17,825 nt of DNA, taken from the NCBI GenBank assembly GCA_003132905.1, contig PKZC01000314.1:4597-22421 (forward strand), in the 5' to 3' direction. Positions 1 to 7,413 of the stretch are shown here, in pieces (positions within the stretch are counted from its first letter, which is position 1; every line of letters starts with the position of its first letter). The notes under the pieces are model-generated. The model made no database searches, was not told the DNA's origin, and was given only the letters and a program-made list of their open reading frames with translations. The position numbers and the translations under genes were made by a program. The DNA is from Bryobacterales bacterium. GTDB lineage: Bacteria; Acidobacteriota; Terriglobia; Bryobacterales; Bryobacteraceae.

Positions 1-1105
1 GCATCTTGCGGCGCATCCGGCGTGGCATGCGATGCGGGAATCGGCCACCTTGCTCGCGCACCTGCGCCGATAATGGCGGTGTCGCCTCTGATGGCGTGGG
101 TTCATCGCCTGCGGCAGCGCTTTCGGTCCCAGCGAACTCGCCTTCCGTCTCGCTGTCCCCTTCCATCTCGGAGACTTCAATCTCCTCGGCCGCCTCTTCT
201 ATGAAAGTCTCGGCCGTAACCACAATTTCGATCTCCGGCTCTAGCGCCGGAGTCTCACTCTGTTCGGCCAACGGAGCATCGTCGGGCTCTTCGACCGCTT
301 CCTCGGCGATCTCGGCCAGTGTTTCCGATTGGGGAACGACGGTGGTCTCCTGCAGGTCGCGAATCTCGTCTTCTTCGGCTTCATCCAGCGGCTGGATGTT
401 CGAGCGCGTGTACTTTGCGAGAGATTCACCGGGAAGCACTGAAAAATCGGTTCCACCGGCGCTCGCCGGGCTCGGACGGGTTTCGAGCTCGGGAACTGGA
501 CCCGTGGAAGCGACGCTCGCTTCCGTCGCCGGTGTCGCTTCCTGGAATCTGGGGGCTCGGGAAGCGTCTGCGGAGGCGTACTTGGAATCGGGGAATCCAC
601 GGCCACGGCCACGCCGGCGTCGGGAACGGCGGCCCCGATCCCCGCGATCGCCACTCCGATCGGGGCGCTCGCCACGATCCGTCCGTTCGGTGGAAGGCAC
701 GGCGGCGGGTTCCTGCTCCGACGCCACGGCAGAAATAGGGGCCGCATCGGTTTCGGCAGATTCGGAAACTTCCGCCGGCGCTGCTTCCAACGGAGGACGG
801 CTCACGCGTTCGCCACGGCTCGGACTTTCGCCGCGCGACGGCTCGCGGTTCACCGTTACGCGATCAAAGTCTTCCGCCTCGTCGGCGAAGTCTGAAACGT
901 AGAGAAAGGTGTCGCGCTCCAGGCCCAGGTCGACAAAGGCGGATTGCATGCCCGGAAGAACGCGGGTGACGCGGCCCTTGTGAATGCTGCCAGCGAGGGA
1001 GTACTCGTTGGCGCGCTGGAAAAACACTTCGACCAGTTGGTCGTCTTCGAGAATCGCCACTTTGATCTCGTGGCGATTCGCTGCAATCACCAATTCTTTG
1101 CTCAT
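1..1105 (-). CDS. rng: Ribonuclease E/G family endoribonuclease, N-terminal part (C-terminus cut by window edge)
   Basis: Endoribonuclease of the RNase E/G family, which cuts single-stranded AU-rich RNA and matures rRNA. Only the first 368 residues are visible; the frame is open from the ATG at 1105 to the window edge. Residues 1-75 read as the family N-terminus and first half of the S1 fold: MSKELVIAAN, then IHKGRVTRVLPGMQSAFVDLG and DTFLYVSDF. From about residue 76 to at least 350 the S1 domain is interrupted by a low-complexity insert: an Arg/Gly/Asp patch (143-170, including RRSRRRRGRGRG), then a Glu/Ala/Pro/Ser-rich acidic stretch, then a basic patch (353-367). The second half of S1 and the catalytic domain with its metal and zinc-link residues lie outside the window, so RNase E and G cannot be told apart. 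The start is supported by AGGAG five bases upstream. It follows mreBCD-mrdA-rodA, as cafA/rng follows mreBCD in E. coli. Confidence 0.88.
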   Translation of the reverse strand, partial: MSKELVIAANRHEIKVAILEDDQLVEVFFQRANEYSLAGSIHKGRVTRVLPGMQSAFVDLGLERDTFLYVSDFADEAEDFDRVTVNREPSRGESPSRGERVSRPPLEAAPAEVSESAETDAAPISAVASEQEPAAVPSTERTDRGERPDRSGDRGDRGRRSRRRRGRGRGFPDSKYASADASRAPRFQEATPATEASVASTGPVPELETRPSPASAGGTDFSVLPGESLAKYTRSNIQPLDEAEEDEIRDLQETTVVPQSETLAEIAEEAVEEPDDAPLAEQSETPALEPEIEIVVTAETFIEEAAEEIEVSEMEGDSETEGEFAGTESAAAGDEPTPSEATPPLSAQVREQGGRFPHRMPRRMRRKM

Positions 1106-1110
1106 GAATG

Positions 1111-1115
1111 CTCCT
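1111..1115 (-). promoter_or_regulatory. Ribosome binding site of rng
   Basis: AGGAG on the minus strand, five bases before the rng ATG. It is the clearest Shine-Dalgarno sequence in the window; most other genes here have weak or no such motif. Confidence 0.7.
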
Positions 1116-1333
1116 ACAGTTCATGGCGAGAACCGGAGCCTCAAGAAAGCGCGAGGGCGATACCGTCAGCCCGAAGCCCGGGTGATCCACAGGACCGTTT
1201 GCCCGGCACGCACGGACTCAAAATCTTTCAGCCTCCCAAGGCGGAGAACCAAATCTCTTACGCCTTGCCCGCGGCAGGCCGCCCACGCGGCGCTCCACGA
1301 AAGGCAAGAAACCCACGGCAACGGCGAACCGTC

Positions 1334-1359
1334 AGCGCGAACCCTCTGCCAGAGGCGCT
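1334..1359 (-). repeat. Inverted repeat in the rng leader
   Basis: An inner stem CTCT/AGAG closes on the loop CGCCG-type core at 1343-1355 (CCTCT, GCC, AGAGG on the plus strand), flanked by outer arms AGCGC and GCGCT with an asymmetric bulge. It would fold as a compact hairpin in the rng leader RNA. There is no T-tract, so it is not an obvious terminator. Confidence 0.45.
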
Positions 1360-1454
1360 CAACCCAACCGCTGGTCTTGGATCAACAAAGCATCCGGACG
1401 CGGACCAGAAAGCGGATGGAATCGAACTCGCTTACCCTCAATCTTCTTTAAGCC

Positions 1455-1469
1455 GGCCGTCTCTCGGCC
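1455..1469 (-). repeat. Hairpin just after the rodA stop
   Basis: A perfect five-base inverted repeat, GGCCG and CGGCC with a five-base loop, begins two bases beyond the rodA stop codon. On the minus strand it is followed by GGCTTAAAG, not a T-run. It may be a 3'-end stabilising hairpin or weak transcription barrier separating the elongasome genes from rng; a classical terminator is not supported. Confidence 0.4.
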
Positions 1470-1471
1470 AC

Positions 1472-2563
1472 TCAGTTTACAAATCGCCGGAGCCGGACGT
1501 TATTCACGAGCCCCAGCATCAAAAACATCGCTACGATATTCGAACCGCCGGAACTCATCAGCGGCAGCGGAATGCCCGTGACCGGCATCCGTCCCACCAC
1601 CATTCCGACATTCACCAAAACGTGAAACAACAACAATGCCGCCACGCCCATGCAGATGTACATGCCGGCTTTGTCCGACGCGGTCTGCGCGTTCTGGACG
1701 ATCTGCATCAGCAGCAAGAAATACAGCCCCAGCGCCACAATGACGCCCACGAACCCATGCTCTTCGGCGAAAGCCGAAAAAATAAAATCCTTCTCTGAAA
1801 CCGGCAAGAAGCGCCCCTGGGTTTGTGTACCCTTGGTAACGCCGCGCCCCCAGAGCGCGCCGGCTCCCACCGCTATTTTCGACTGGATCACCTGATAACC
1901 CGATCCCTTCGGGTCCTGACTTGGATCCAGAAAACTCACCACCCGCTGCCGTTGATAATCTTTCAACACCACCCAATAGCTAATCGGCGCTATCACAGCC
2001 ACAATCACCACGATGGCGGCCGCATATTGCCAACGAAACCCCGCCAAAAATACTCCGACACCCAGGATCGGAAGGTATGTCAACGCGGTACCCAGATCCG
2101 GCTGAATCATCACCAGGGCCATCGGCAAACCTACCAAACCCGCAAGCTTGAGCAGATCCCGCAGCTCCAGCTGGTCGCCCTTGAGCTCCGACAGATATCT
2201 AGCTACTAAGAGAACAATAACTAGTTTAACGAATTCCGAGACCTGGATATGATAGCTACTGGTACCAATCCAGCGCCGGGAACCGAAAGCCGTCATTCCG
2301 ATTGCAAACGTAGCAGCGAGCGTCGCCGCAGCGAGGCCATAAAATACGTAGGCTTGTCCCAGCAAAGTGTGATAGTCGATGAGCGTTCCGATCCACAATG
2401 CAATGAAGCCGGCGAGTATCCAGATTCCCTGCTTCCACCAAGCCTCGGTGAAGTGCGTGTCGCGCGTGGCGCTGTAGATTTGCAAAACGCCCAGTGCGCA
2501 AATGGCGCACACTAGGATCAGCATCAACCAGTCGAAGTCGCGGAGCGAACGATGAGCCGGCAT
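1472..2563 (-). CDS. rodA: RodA, SEDS-family peptidoglycan glycosyltransferase
   Basis: Inner-membrane polymerase that links lipid II into glycan strands for lateral wall growth, working with PBP2. The 363 residues match the usual RodA length and contain about ten hydrophobic segments. SEDS signatures are visible: VSEFVKL (108-114), QPDLGTAL (154-161), the large periplasmic loop ending FLPVSEKDFIFSAFAEEHG (252-270), and a C-terminal PLPLMSSGGS motif. Asp259 in EKDFIF is the expected catalytic aspartate (equivalent to Asp262 in E. coli RodA). The ATG lies one base after the mrdA stop (TGA-A-ATG), so translation is probably coupled to PBP2, its partner. It is the last gene of the contiguous elongasome cluster. 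FtsW is the related alternative, but the pairing with mrdA and mreBCD favours RodA. Confidence 0.95.
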   Translation of the reverse strand: MPAHRSLRDFDWLMLILVCAICALGVLQIYSATRDTHFTEAWWKQGIWILAGFIALWIGTLIDYHTLLGQAYVFYGLAAATLAATFAIGMTAFGSRRWIGTSSYHIQVSEFVKLVIVLLVARYLSELKGDQLELRDLLKLAGLVGLPMALVMIQPDLGTALTYLPILGVGVFLAGFRWQYAAAIVVIVAVIAPISYWVVLKDYQRQRVVSFLDPSQDPKGSGYQVIQSKIAVGAGALWGRGVTKGTQTQGRFLPVSEKDFIFSAFAEEHGFVGVIVALGLYFLLLMQIVQNAQTASDKAGMYICMGVAALLLFHVLVNVGMVVGRMPVTGIPLPLMSSGGSNIVAMFLMLGLVNNVRLRRFVN

Positions 2564-2564
2564 T

Positions 2565-4484
2565 TCAGGGGTTCACCGACGCGCTTACCTGAGAAGCCGG
2601 TGCGGACGCCAACGGCGGAGGCGGTTGTAAAAAGCCGGTAGGAATGTGCGCGATCTGCGGCTGAGGCTGTGCGAGCCGGGCTTTTTTATCGAAGTATGCC
2701 TTCAACACGTCGCGCACGATGGGAGCGGCAAGCTGGCCATGCTCGCCATTCTCAAACAGCGCGGCCACGACTATCTCAGGACTGTCACAGGGTGCGAATC
2801 CGACGAACCATGCATTATCCTTGTGGCTTGCGCCGTAAGCGGTTCCTTTCAACAAGGTATTCGACGCGAGCTGCGCGGTGCCCGTCTTACCGCATACGGC
2901 CACCCCGGGAAGGTGCGCGCGTACGCCCGTACCATTCTCATTGACCACGCCATACATTCCGGAGACCACTTTGCCTATATTTTCCAGGTTCACTTCGGCG
3001 CGGCGTGCGGGCACCAGATGAACGGCGTCCTTCACCATGTGCGGCTGAAACCACATACCACCCATCGAGATGCCGCCGATCGCGAAAGCCATTTGCAAAG
3101 GCGTCACGGTAGTGGCTCCCTGGCCGATGGCTACCGAAATGGTTTCGCTCGGATACCACCGCTCGCGGAAGTTGCGGATCTTCCAGGCGCTGGAGGGAAC
3201 CAGACCCTCGGCTTCATGCGGAAGATCGATGCCCGTTTTGTGACCGTAACCCACCATGTTGGCGTACTGGGCGATTCGGTCGATACCCAGCCGATTGCCG
3301 ACGTTATAGAAAAATGTGTCGCAGGAATGCACCAGGCCTTCGTGCAATCCAACTGTTCCGTGCCGGCCCCAGCATTTGAAGAAGCGGCCGTAGAACGTGC
3401 CGCCTCCCGGGCAACTAATGTGGAAACTGTCGTCGATGACGCCCGATTCCAACCCCGCCAGCGCCATGATGGGCTTGAATGTCGATCCGGGCGCCTGCTG
3501 CGCCTGAACGGCGCGATTCAACAAAGGGTGGTCGGGATTGTCGAGCAGCACCTTCCAATCCTTGGACCGGATGCGGCCGGCGAACAGATTCGGATCGAAC
3601 GCCGGGCGGCTGACCATGGCCAGCACTTCGCCGTTACGCGGATCCAGCGCCACCACCGCGCCGCGCCGGTTCTCCATTGTCAGCTCAGCCACCGCTTGCA
3701 AATCGAGATCGATCGTGAGCTGCAGATTCTTTCCGGAAACGGCTTCCTTGTCATCCAGCACGTGGCGTTCGTTGCCGAAACTGTCCACTTCCACGCGCTT
3801 TTGGCCATCCACGCCCATCAGTTGGTCGTTGTATTGGCGCTCGATGCCGTCTTTTCCGATGATGTCGCCCTGGTGAAAGCGGGCCAGTTCCGGCGAGTCT
3901 AATTCCGATTCGCTGATTTCACCGACATACCCGATGACATGCGCCGCTAAACCATCCCTTGGATAAAGGCGGTGCTGCACGCGCACCACTTCCAGTTCGG
4001 GAAAGGTACTGGCGTCCTTGTGCGAGTCGACAAAGGCCAACTCACCCGGCGTCAGTTCTTCCTTGATCGGGATAGGTTCGTACTGCGGAGCGCCGCGCGA
4101 TTGGAACCGGTGCACGCGCGCTACCAGGCTGTCGTAATCCAGATTCAGGCCTTCAGCGATCGGCCGCAGGTGTTCCGTCTTCAGGTTTTCGCGCGACAGA
4201 TACAAGCTGAACGAAGAGTGATTGTCCACGATCACGCGTCCGTCGCGATCCAGAATCTTGCCGCGCGGGGCGAGCACCGGAATCGACTTGACGCTGTTTT
4301 CGAGCGCCCGTTCCTGATACATCTCCGGATTGCGGATCTGCAAGTCCCAAAAGCCGGTGATCAGAAACAAAAAGACAGCGATGGCGGAGTATTGAAAAAA
4401 CGCGATCTTCTGAGACGCAAACTTCGGATCGTCGCGCAAAAGCGTGTTCGCGGAGTCGTCTTGGCGGCCGATGTGAAGTTTCAC
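2565..4484 (-). CDS. mrdA: Penicillin-binding protein 2, elongasome transpeptidase
   Basis: Monofunctional class B penicillin-binding protein that cross-links new peptidoglycan during elongation. It has a cytoplasmic N-terminus, one membrane anchor (about 30-47), a dimerisation/pedestal region with PRGKILDRDGRVIVDN (73-88), and a transpeptidase domain from about 250. The active-site motifs are intact: STFK (334-337, nucleophile Ser334), SCD (387-389, the SxN-type motif as in other PBP2s) and KTG (533-535). At 639 residues it has the normal size. The last 40 residues are Pro/Gln/Ala-rich (QPQPQ, LQPPPPLASAPA) and project into the periplasm. The start is GTG at 4484, 11 bases after the mreD stop; the family N-terminus fits and there is no strong ribosome site. 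It precedes rodA, its polymerase partner, by one base. Confidence 0.95.
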   Translation of the reverse strand: MKLHIGRQDDSANTLLRDDPKFASQKIAFFQYSAIAVFLFLITGFWDLQIRNPEMYQERALENSVKSIPVLAPRGKILDRDGRVIVDNHSSFSLYLSRENLKTEHLRPIAEGLNLDYDSLVARVHRFQSRGAPQYEPIPIKEELTPGELAFVDSHKDASTFPELEVVRVQHRLYPRDGLAAHVIGYVGEISESELDSPELARFHQGDIIGKDGIERQYNDQLMGVDGQKRVEVDSFGNERHVLDDKEAVSGKNLQLTIDLDLQAVAELTMENRRGAVVALDPRNGEVLAMVSRPAFDPNLFAGRIRSKDWKVLLDNPDHPLLNRAVQAQQAPGSTFKPIMALAGLESGVIDDSFHISCPGGGTFYGRFFKCWGRHGTVGLHEGLVHSCDTFFYNVGNRLGIDRIAQYANMVGYGHKTGIDLPHEAEGLVPSSAWKIRNFRERWYPSETISVAIGQGATTVTPLQMAFAIGGISMGGMWFQPHMVKDAVHLVPARRAEVNLENIGKVVSGMYGVVNENGTGVRAHLPGVAVCGKTGTAQLASNTLLKGTAYGASHKDNAWFVGFAPCDSPEIVVAALFENGEHGQLAAPIVRDVLKAYFDKKARLAQPQPQIAHIPTGFLQPPPPLASAPASQVSASVNP

Positions 4485-4495
4485 AATATTCAGCT

Positions 4496-5050
4496 TTAAC
4501 GGGCTACCTTTAGTTTATCCAATACACGAAACAAGGGCAGTGCCACGGCGGCATTCAACAGCCCAAAAATAAGCGTTTGCTGCGCATCGAAGCCGAGCGT
4601 CTCGCCCAGCAGAGCGCGCGACAAAACCCAGTAAAAGAACTGATGGAAGAAGTAAAAAAAGAAAGCCAAAATGAAGGTGACCACCGGGTTCTGGACGTCG
4701 AATCGCATGCTCACCGAGGCCGCGAAATATCCCACCAGCGTCTTGACGATCCCGTACATTCCGATGGGCTGATGCGACAGCGAGTCCTGCACTAAACCAA
4801 TAAACATCCCGTAGGAGAGCGCGCCAATCGGACCGCCGCTGGTGAGCGCGAAATGCACCGTGATGAGCAGCGGCAGTTCCAAGTATGCAAGAAAGGGGAC
4901 GAAGCGCGGCACATACACCTGAGACAGCACCGCGATCAAAGGAATCACCACCAGCCAAACGATGCGAAAACGATCGGACGCGTCCTTGCGCGGCGTGTCG
5001 TTCAACAATCGCTCGGTGTACTCGGTCATGGTCTGGGTGTACTCGGTCAT
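4496..5050 (-). CDS. mreD: MreD, rod-shape-determining membrane protein
   Basis: Small polytopic inner-membrane protein of the elongasome that binds MreC. The 184 residues hold about five or six hydrophobic segments (roughly 29-47, 50-69, 75-90, 97-115, 121-147, 156-175), with the family-like region GPIGALSYGMFIGLVQDSLS (72-91). Length is typical (about 160-190). The chosen ATG at 5050 overlaps the mreC stop by four bases (ATGA), a normal coupling arrangement. A short duplication makes the N-terminus read MTEYTQTMTEYT, giving a second in-frame ATG at 5029 that is equally likely on sequence alone. Neither has a clear ribosome site. Assignment rests on membrane topology plus position between mreC and mrdA. 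Confidence 0.92.
   Translation of the reverse strand: MTEYTQTMTEYTERLLNDTPRKDASDRFRIVWLVVIPLIAVLSQVYVPRFVPFLAYLELPLLITVHFALTSGGPIGALSYGMFIGLVQDSLSHQPIGMYGIVKTLVGYFAASVSMRFDVQNPVVTFILAFFFYFFHQFFYWVLSRALLGETLGFDAQQTLIFGLLNAAVALPLFRVLDKLKVAR
5012..5050 (-). repeat. Tandem direct repeat duplicating the mreD start
   Basis: Two 18-base copies (5012-5029 and 5033-5050) with one mismatch and a 21-base period. Each copy contains an ATG ACC GAG TAC ACC start segment. The period is a multiple of three, so both ATGs are in frame and the protein carries MTEYT twice. Confidence 0.9.
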
Positions 5051-6315
5051 TGATTGTCGGCCGGTTGTGTAGCAGCGGGGGCGGGTGGGCGCACCACTGG
5101 AGCTGGCGCGGGCTGGCTCAGACCCTGCGCGGGCGGTTGGTCGCTCTTGGACGGTTGGACGCTCTTGGAAGGAGCCGGCTTCGGTCGAGCAGTTGGGGGT
5201 TGGGCGGGCTGAGCCTGCGCCGCAGCCGGCGGCGAAGTTAGCGGCTGCGCAGCCGCATTCGGCGGAGGAACGCCATGTACCGAGGGAATCTTAGTGAAAT
5301 CCGGCGGTTTCGTCCCGGGCGGGCCTTCACCATAAGTATGCTTCTGCTCTATCCCTACATCTTTGTAAATAGCGCGCAGACGGTCCGCGTCCGTTGACAG
5401 ACTGCCGGGCGGAGGACCGCCTTCCGGCGTTTGGATGATCTCGGTTGGCGCGGGCATCAGGCTGTAGGCCGGAGACGCGACTTCCGCTCCGGGAACCTCT
5501 TGATGAACGCCCTGCAGGACGATCAACACTTCTTCCACACCGCCCTGCATTCCGCTAGGTGAAATATAGATCTCTTTGAATGTTTTTCCGTTGGGAGCCG
5601 CCGTGACCTGCCCGACAGGGAAACCCTTGGGAAAAATTCGATCGTCGCCGGAAGTATAAAACCATTCGCCGATATCGACGTGTTCCTCCATTTGGACGTA
5701 GTCCACCAGGCACTCTGCATGACCCTGTCCCTTAAGTGTCCCGTGCACGCGATTCTTCTGCGAGACCACGCCGGCCGCAAACGTAGGGTCGGTGATCAGC
5801 ATAACCAGCGAGGCCGTGGGATAAGCTTCCACCACCTTGCCGACGATACCGTCGGGCGTCACCACTGCCATGCCGCCTTCCACTCCACTGGTGGATCCGC
5901 GATCTACAAAAACAACCTTGGAGTTGGCGCCGGTACCGTTCCCGATGACGCGCGCAGCCACGGTCTTAGACGGCGAGCGCGCCTCGAACACACTTAAGGC
6001 CCGGGCACGGTCGGCGGTGGCCAATTCAGATTTCAGGTAGTTATTCTCGATTTTTAGCTGGCCGTTTTCATTCCGCAGCTTGTCGTTTTGACCGCGCACG
6101 CCCAATAGGACGAAGTAATCTTCAACAAAACCCCAGGTGTAGCGTCGAACCAATTCCAGCCCCTGCTCAACCGGGGTGACGGCCGTCACCGCCCAGACCC
6201 GAATCAACGGAATGTCTTTATTGGTTTTGACCTGGTAGGCAATCAGCAGCAACTGCGCCGTGATCACGACCAGCAAGACCGTGAGATGGCGATAACGGCT
6301 GAGGAAGAAATCCAT
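5047..6315 (-). CDS. mreC: MreC, rod-shape-determining protein with a long Pro/Ala-rich tail
   Basis: Elongasome scaffold anchored in the inner membrane, which activates PBP2-RodA from the periplasmic side. Order of parts: membrane helix (about 11-27), helical/coiled-coil region (about 75-107, QNDKLRNENGQLKIENNYLKSEL), then the beta-barrel MreC core (about 118-270) with ARVIGNG, VVFVDRGSTSGVEGGMAVVTPDGIVGKV, LITDPTFAAGV and GDDRIFPKGFPVGQV. From about 275 to 422 there is a low-complexity Pro/Ala/Gln/Ser tail, so the protein is well over the usual 270-370 residues. The start ATG at 6315 fits the family N-terminus; no good ribosome site is seen. It is separated from mreB by 72 bases carrying a palindrome and tandem repeats, and overlaps mreD by four bases. 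Confidence 0.94.
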   Translation of the reverse strand: MDFFLSRYRHLTVLLVVITAQLLLIAYQVKTNKDIPLIRVWAVTAVTPVEQGLELVRRYTWGFVEDYFVLLGVRGQNDKLRNENGQLKIENNYLKSELATADRARALSVFEARSPSKTVAARVIGNGTGANSKVVFVDRGSTSGVEGGMAVVTPDGIVGKVVEAYPTASLVMLITDPTFAAGVVSQKNRVHGTLKGQGHAECLVDYVQMEEHVDIGEWFYTSGDDRIFPKGFPVGQVTAAPNGKTFKEIYISPSGMQGGVEEVLIVLQGVHQEVPGAEVASPAYSLMPAPTEIIQTPEGGPPPGSLSTDADRLRAIYKDVGIEQKHTYGEGPPGTKPPDFTKIPSVHGVPPPNAAAQPLTSPPAAAQAQPAQPPTARPKPAPSKSVQPSKSDQPPAQGLSQPAPAPVVRPPAPAATQPADNQ

Positions 6316-6340
6316 AAGTTACATTACGTTAGCTTTCGCC

Positions 6341-6352
6341 AACCGGCCGGTT
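6341..6352. repeat. Perfect 12-bp palindrome between mreB and mreC
   Basis: AACCGGCCGGTT is its own reverse complement and directly abuts the tandem repeats at the mreB 3' end. It could be a protein-binding site or a short RNA stem; there is no other evidence of function. Confidence 0.6.
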
Positions 6353-6404
6353 CAATTGCAACTCGGCTTATTCAATTGCAACTCGTCCTATTCAATTGCA
6401 ACTC
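6351..6404 (-). repeat. 20-bp tandem repeat at the mreB 3' end
   Basis: Units at 6371-6390 and 6351-6370 repeat the end of mreB, with a first partial unit at 6391-6404 inside the coding region. The minus-strand core GAGTTGCAATTGAATA recurs with a 20-base period. The first copy encodes the final codons Val-Ala-Ile-Glu and the stop TAG; the next copy ends in TAA out of frame. Since 20 is not a multiple of three, it extends the untranslated region rather than the protein. Confidence 0.9.
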
Positions 6405-7413
6405 TCCGAAGCAACTTGAAGTCCGTCAACATTTTTCCGGTTCCTAACACCACGCTGGCCAAAGGATCTTCGGCGATCGAAACCGGCAGGCCTGTCTCTT
6501 CACGAATGCGCTTATCTAGATTCTTCAACATTGCGCCGCCTCCGGTCAAAACAATTCCGCGGTCGCTAATGTCGGCGCTCAGTTCGGGGGGAGTCCGCTC
6601 CAAGGCCACCCGGATGGCGTTCATAATGGTGGCCACGCACTCCGAGAGCGCCTCGCGGATTTCACTATCGTCGATGGTCAGCGTTTTCGGCACGCCTTCG
6701 ATCAGGTTCCTGCCCTTTATTTCCATCGTCAGAGGCTTGTCCAAAGGATAGGCCGACCCAATCTGAATCTTGATCGCTTCACCGGTTCGCTCACCCACCA
6801 GCAGGTTGTACTTGCGCTTCAGGTATTGCATGATGGCTTCATCCATGGCGTTGCCGGCCACACGGACCGAACGCGAATAGACGATGCCGGATAAAGAAAT
6901 GACGGCTACATCGGTAGTTCCCCCGCCGATGTCCACCACCATGTTTCCCGACGGTTCGGTGACGGGCAGTCCAGCGCCGATGGCCGCCACCATGGCCTGC
7001 TCCACCAGGTGCACTTCACTCGCCTTGGCGCGATAAGCGGAATCGATGACAGCGCGTTTTTCCACCTGCGTGATTTCGCTAGGAACTCCGATCACGATGC
7101 GCGGATGCACCAGCACTTTACGGCCGTGCGCCTTCAAAATGAAGTAACTCAGCATACGCTCGGTCACTTTGAAGTCGGCGATGACTCCGTCTTTCATGGG
7201 ACGGATCGCCACGATATTTCCAGGAGTTCGGCCAAGCATGTCCTTGGCTTCTTTGCCAACCGCTTCTACTTCCCCGTTGGTTTTGTTGATGGCGACAATG
7301 GACGGTTCGTTGACCACGATCCCTTTTCCCTTGGCGAAAACCAGGGTGTTCGCGGTTCCAAGATCGATGGCGAGATCCGATGAGAATAGGCTAAACAGCG
7401 AGCGGACGTTCAT
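6388..7413 (-). CDS. mreB: MreB, actin-like cell-shape protein
   Basis: Bacterial actin that forms membrane-bound filaments and steers the elongasome. The 341 residues match the family length. Actin-fold nucleotide motifs are intact: phosphate 1 DLGTANT (17-23), phosphate 2 DIGGGTTD (161-168) and the adenosine motif LTGGGAML (289-296). Other family blocks include [19 protein letters not shown] and [15 protein letters not shown]. An N-terminal [13 protein letters not shown] stretch could be the membrane-binding helix. The ATG at 7413 has AAGG about eight bases upstream on its strand. It is the first gene of the operon, transcribed away from the lipoprotein gene at 7603. Its last codons lie in a tandem repeat that duplicates the stop region. 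Confidence 0.97.
   Translation of the reverse strand: MNVRSLFSLFSSDLAIDLGTANTLVFAKGKGIVVNEPSIVAINKTNGEVEAVGKEAKDMLGRTPGNIVAIRPMKDGVIADFKVTERMLSYFILKAHGRKVLVHPRIVIGVPSEITQVEKRAVIDSAYRAKASEVHLVEQAMVAAIGAGLPVTEPSGNMVVDIGGGTTDVAVISLSGIVYSRSVRVAGNAMDEAIMQYLKRKYNLLVGERTGEAIKIQIGSAYPLDKPLTMEIKGRNLIEGVPKTLTIDDSEIREALSECVATIMNAIRVALERTPPELSADISDRGIVLTGGGAMLKNLDKRIREETGLPVSIAEDPLASVVLGTGKMLTDFKLLRRVAIE

Larger units (their letters stand above)
1106..1471 (-). other. 366-nt gap between rodA and rng, probably the rng leader
   Basis: No convincing gene is seen. On the minus strand an open frame without an ATG ends in a TGA near 1168, with a tail reading GRLKDFESVRAGQTVLWITR. It could be a chance frame or a gene remnant; its high Trp, Cys and Arg content argues against a real gene. 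The stretch holds several inverted repeats (1334-1359, 1455-1469, and CCCG/CGGG around 1171-1183) and two diverged copies of a segment containing GCTGACGGT on the minus strand (about 1156-1179 and 1323-1345). By analogy with the long autoregulatory 5' leader of E. coli rne, it may be the structured rng leader. That role is inference. No clear sigma70 promoter was found. Confidence 0.4.

Noticed and set aside
6..902. A 298-residue plus-strand open frame at the left edge
   Set aside because: It is antisense to the rng frame, has Ser/Arg/Ala bias typical of the complement of Glu/Ala/Arg-rich coding DNA, and matches no family. The minus-strand frame starts as a clear RNase E/G protein.
1176..1225. 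A tRNA-Leu-like stretch (GCCCGGGTG followed by GCACGGACTCAAAATC) in the rng leader
   Set aside because: The anticodon-arm-like block looks familiar, but the stem does not close properly and no T-arm or matching acceptor strand follows. A tRNA or tRNA fragment cannot be supported.
1405..1440. A T-loop-like GTTCGATTCC on the minus strand
   Set aside because: Its flanks do not form a five-base T-stem and no other tRNA arms are found at the right distances.
1455..1469. Rho-independent terminator after rodA
   Set aside because: The hairpin is real, but there is no T-run after it on the transcribed strand, so I list it only as an inverted repeat.
2646..3902. A 418-residue plus-strand frame inside mrdA
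   Set aside because: Antisense shadow of the PBP2 gene, whose active-site motifs are all intact on the minus strand.
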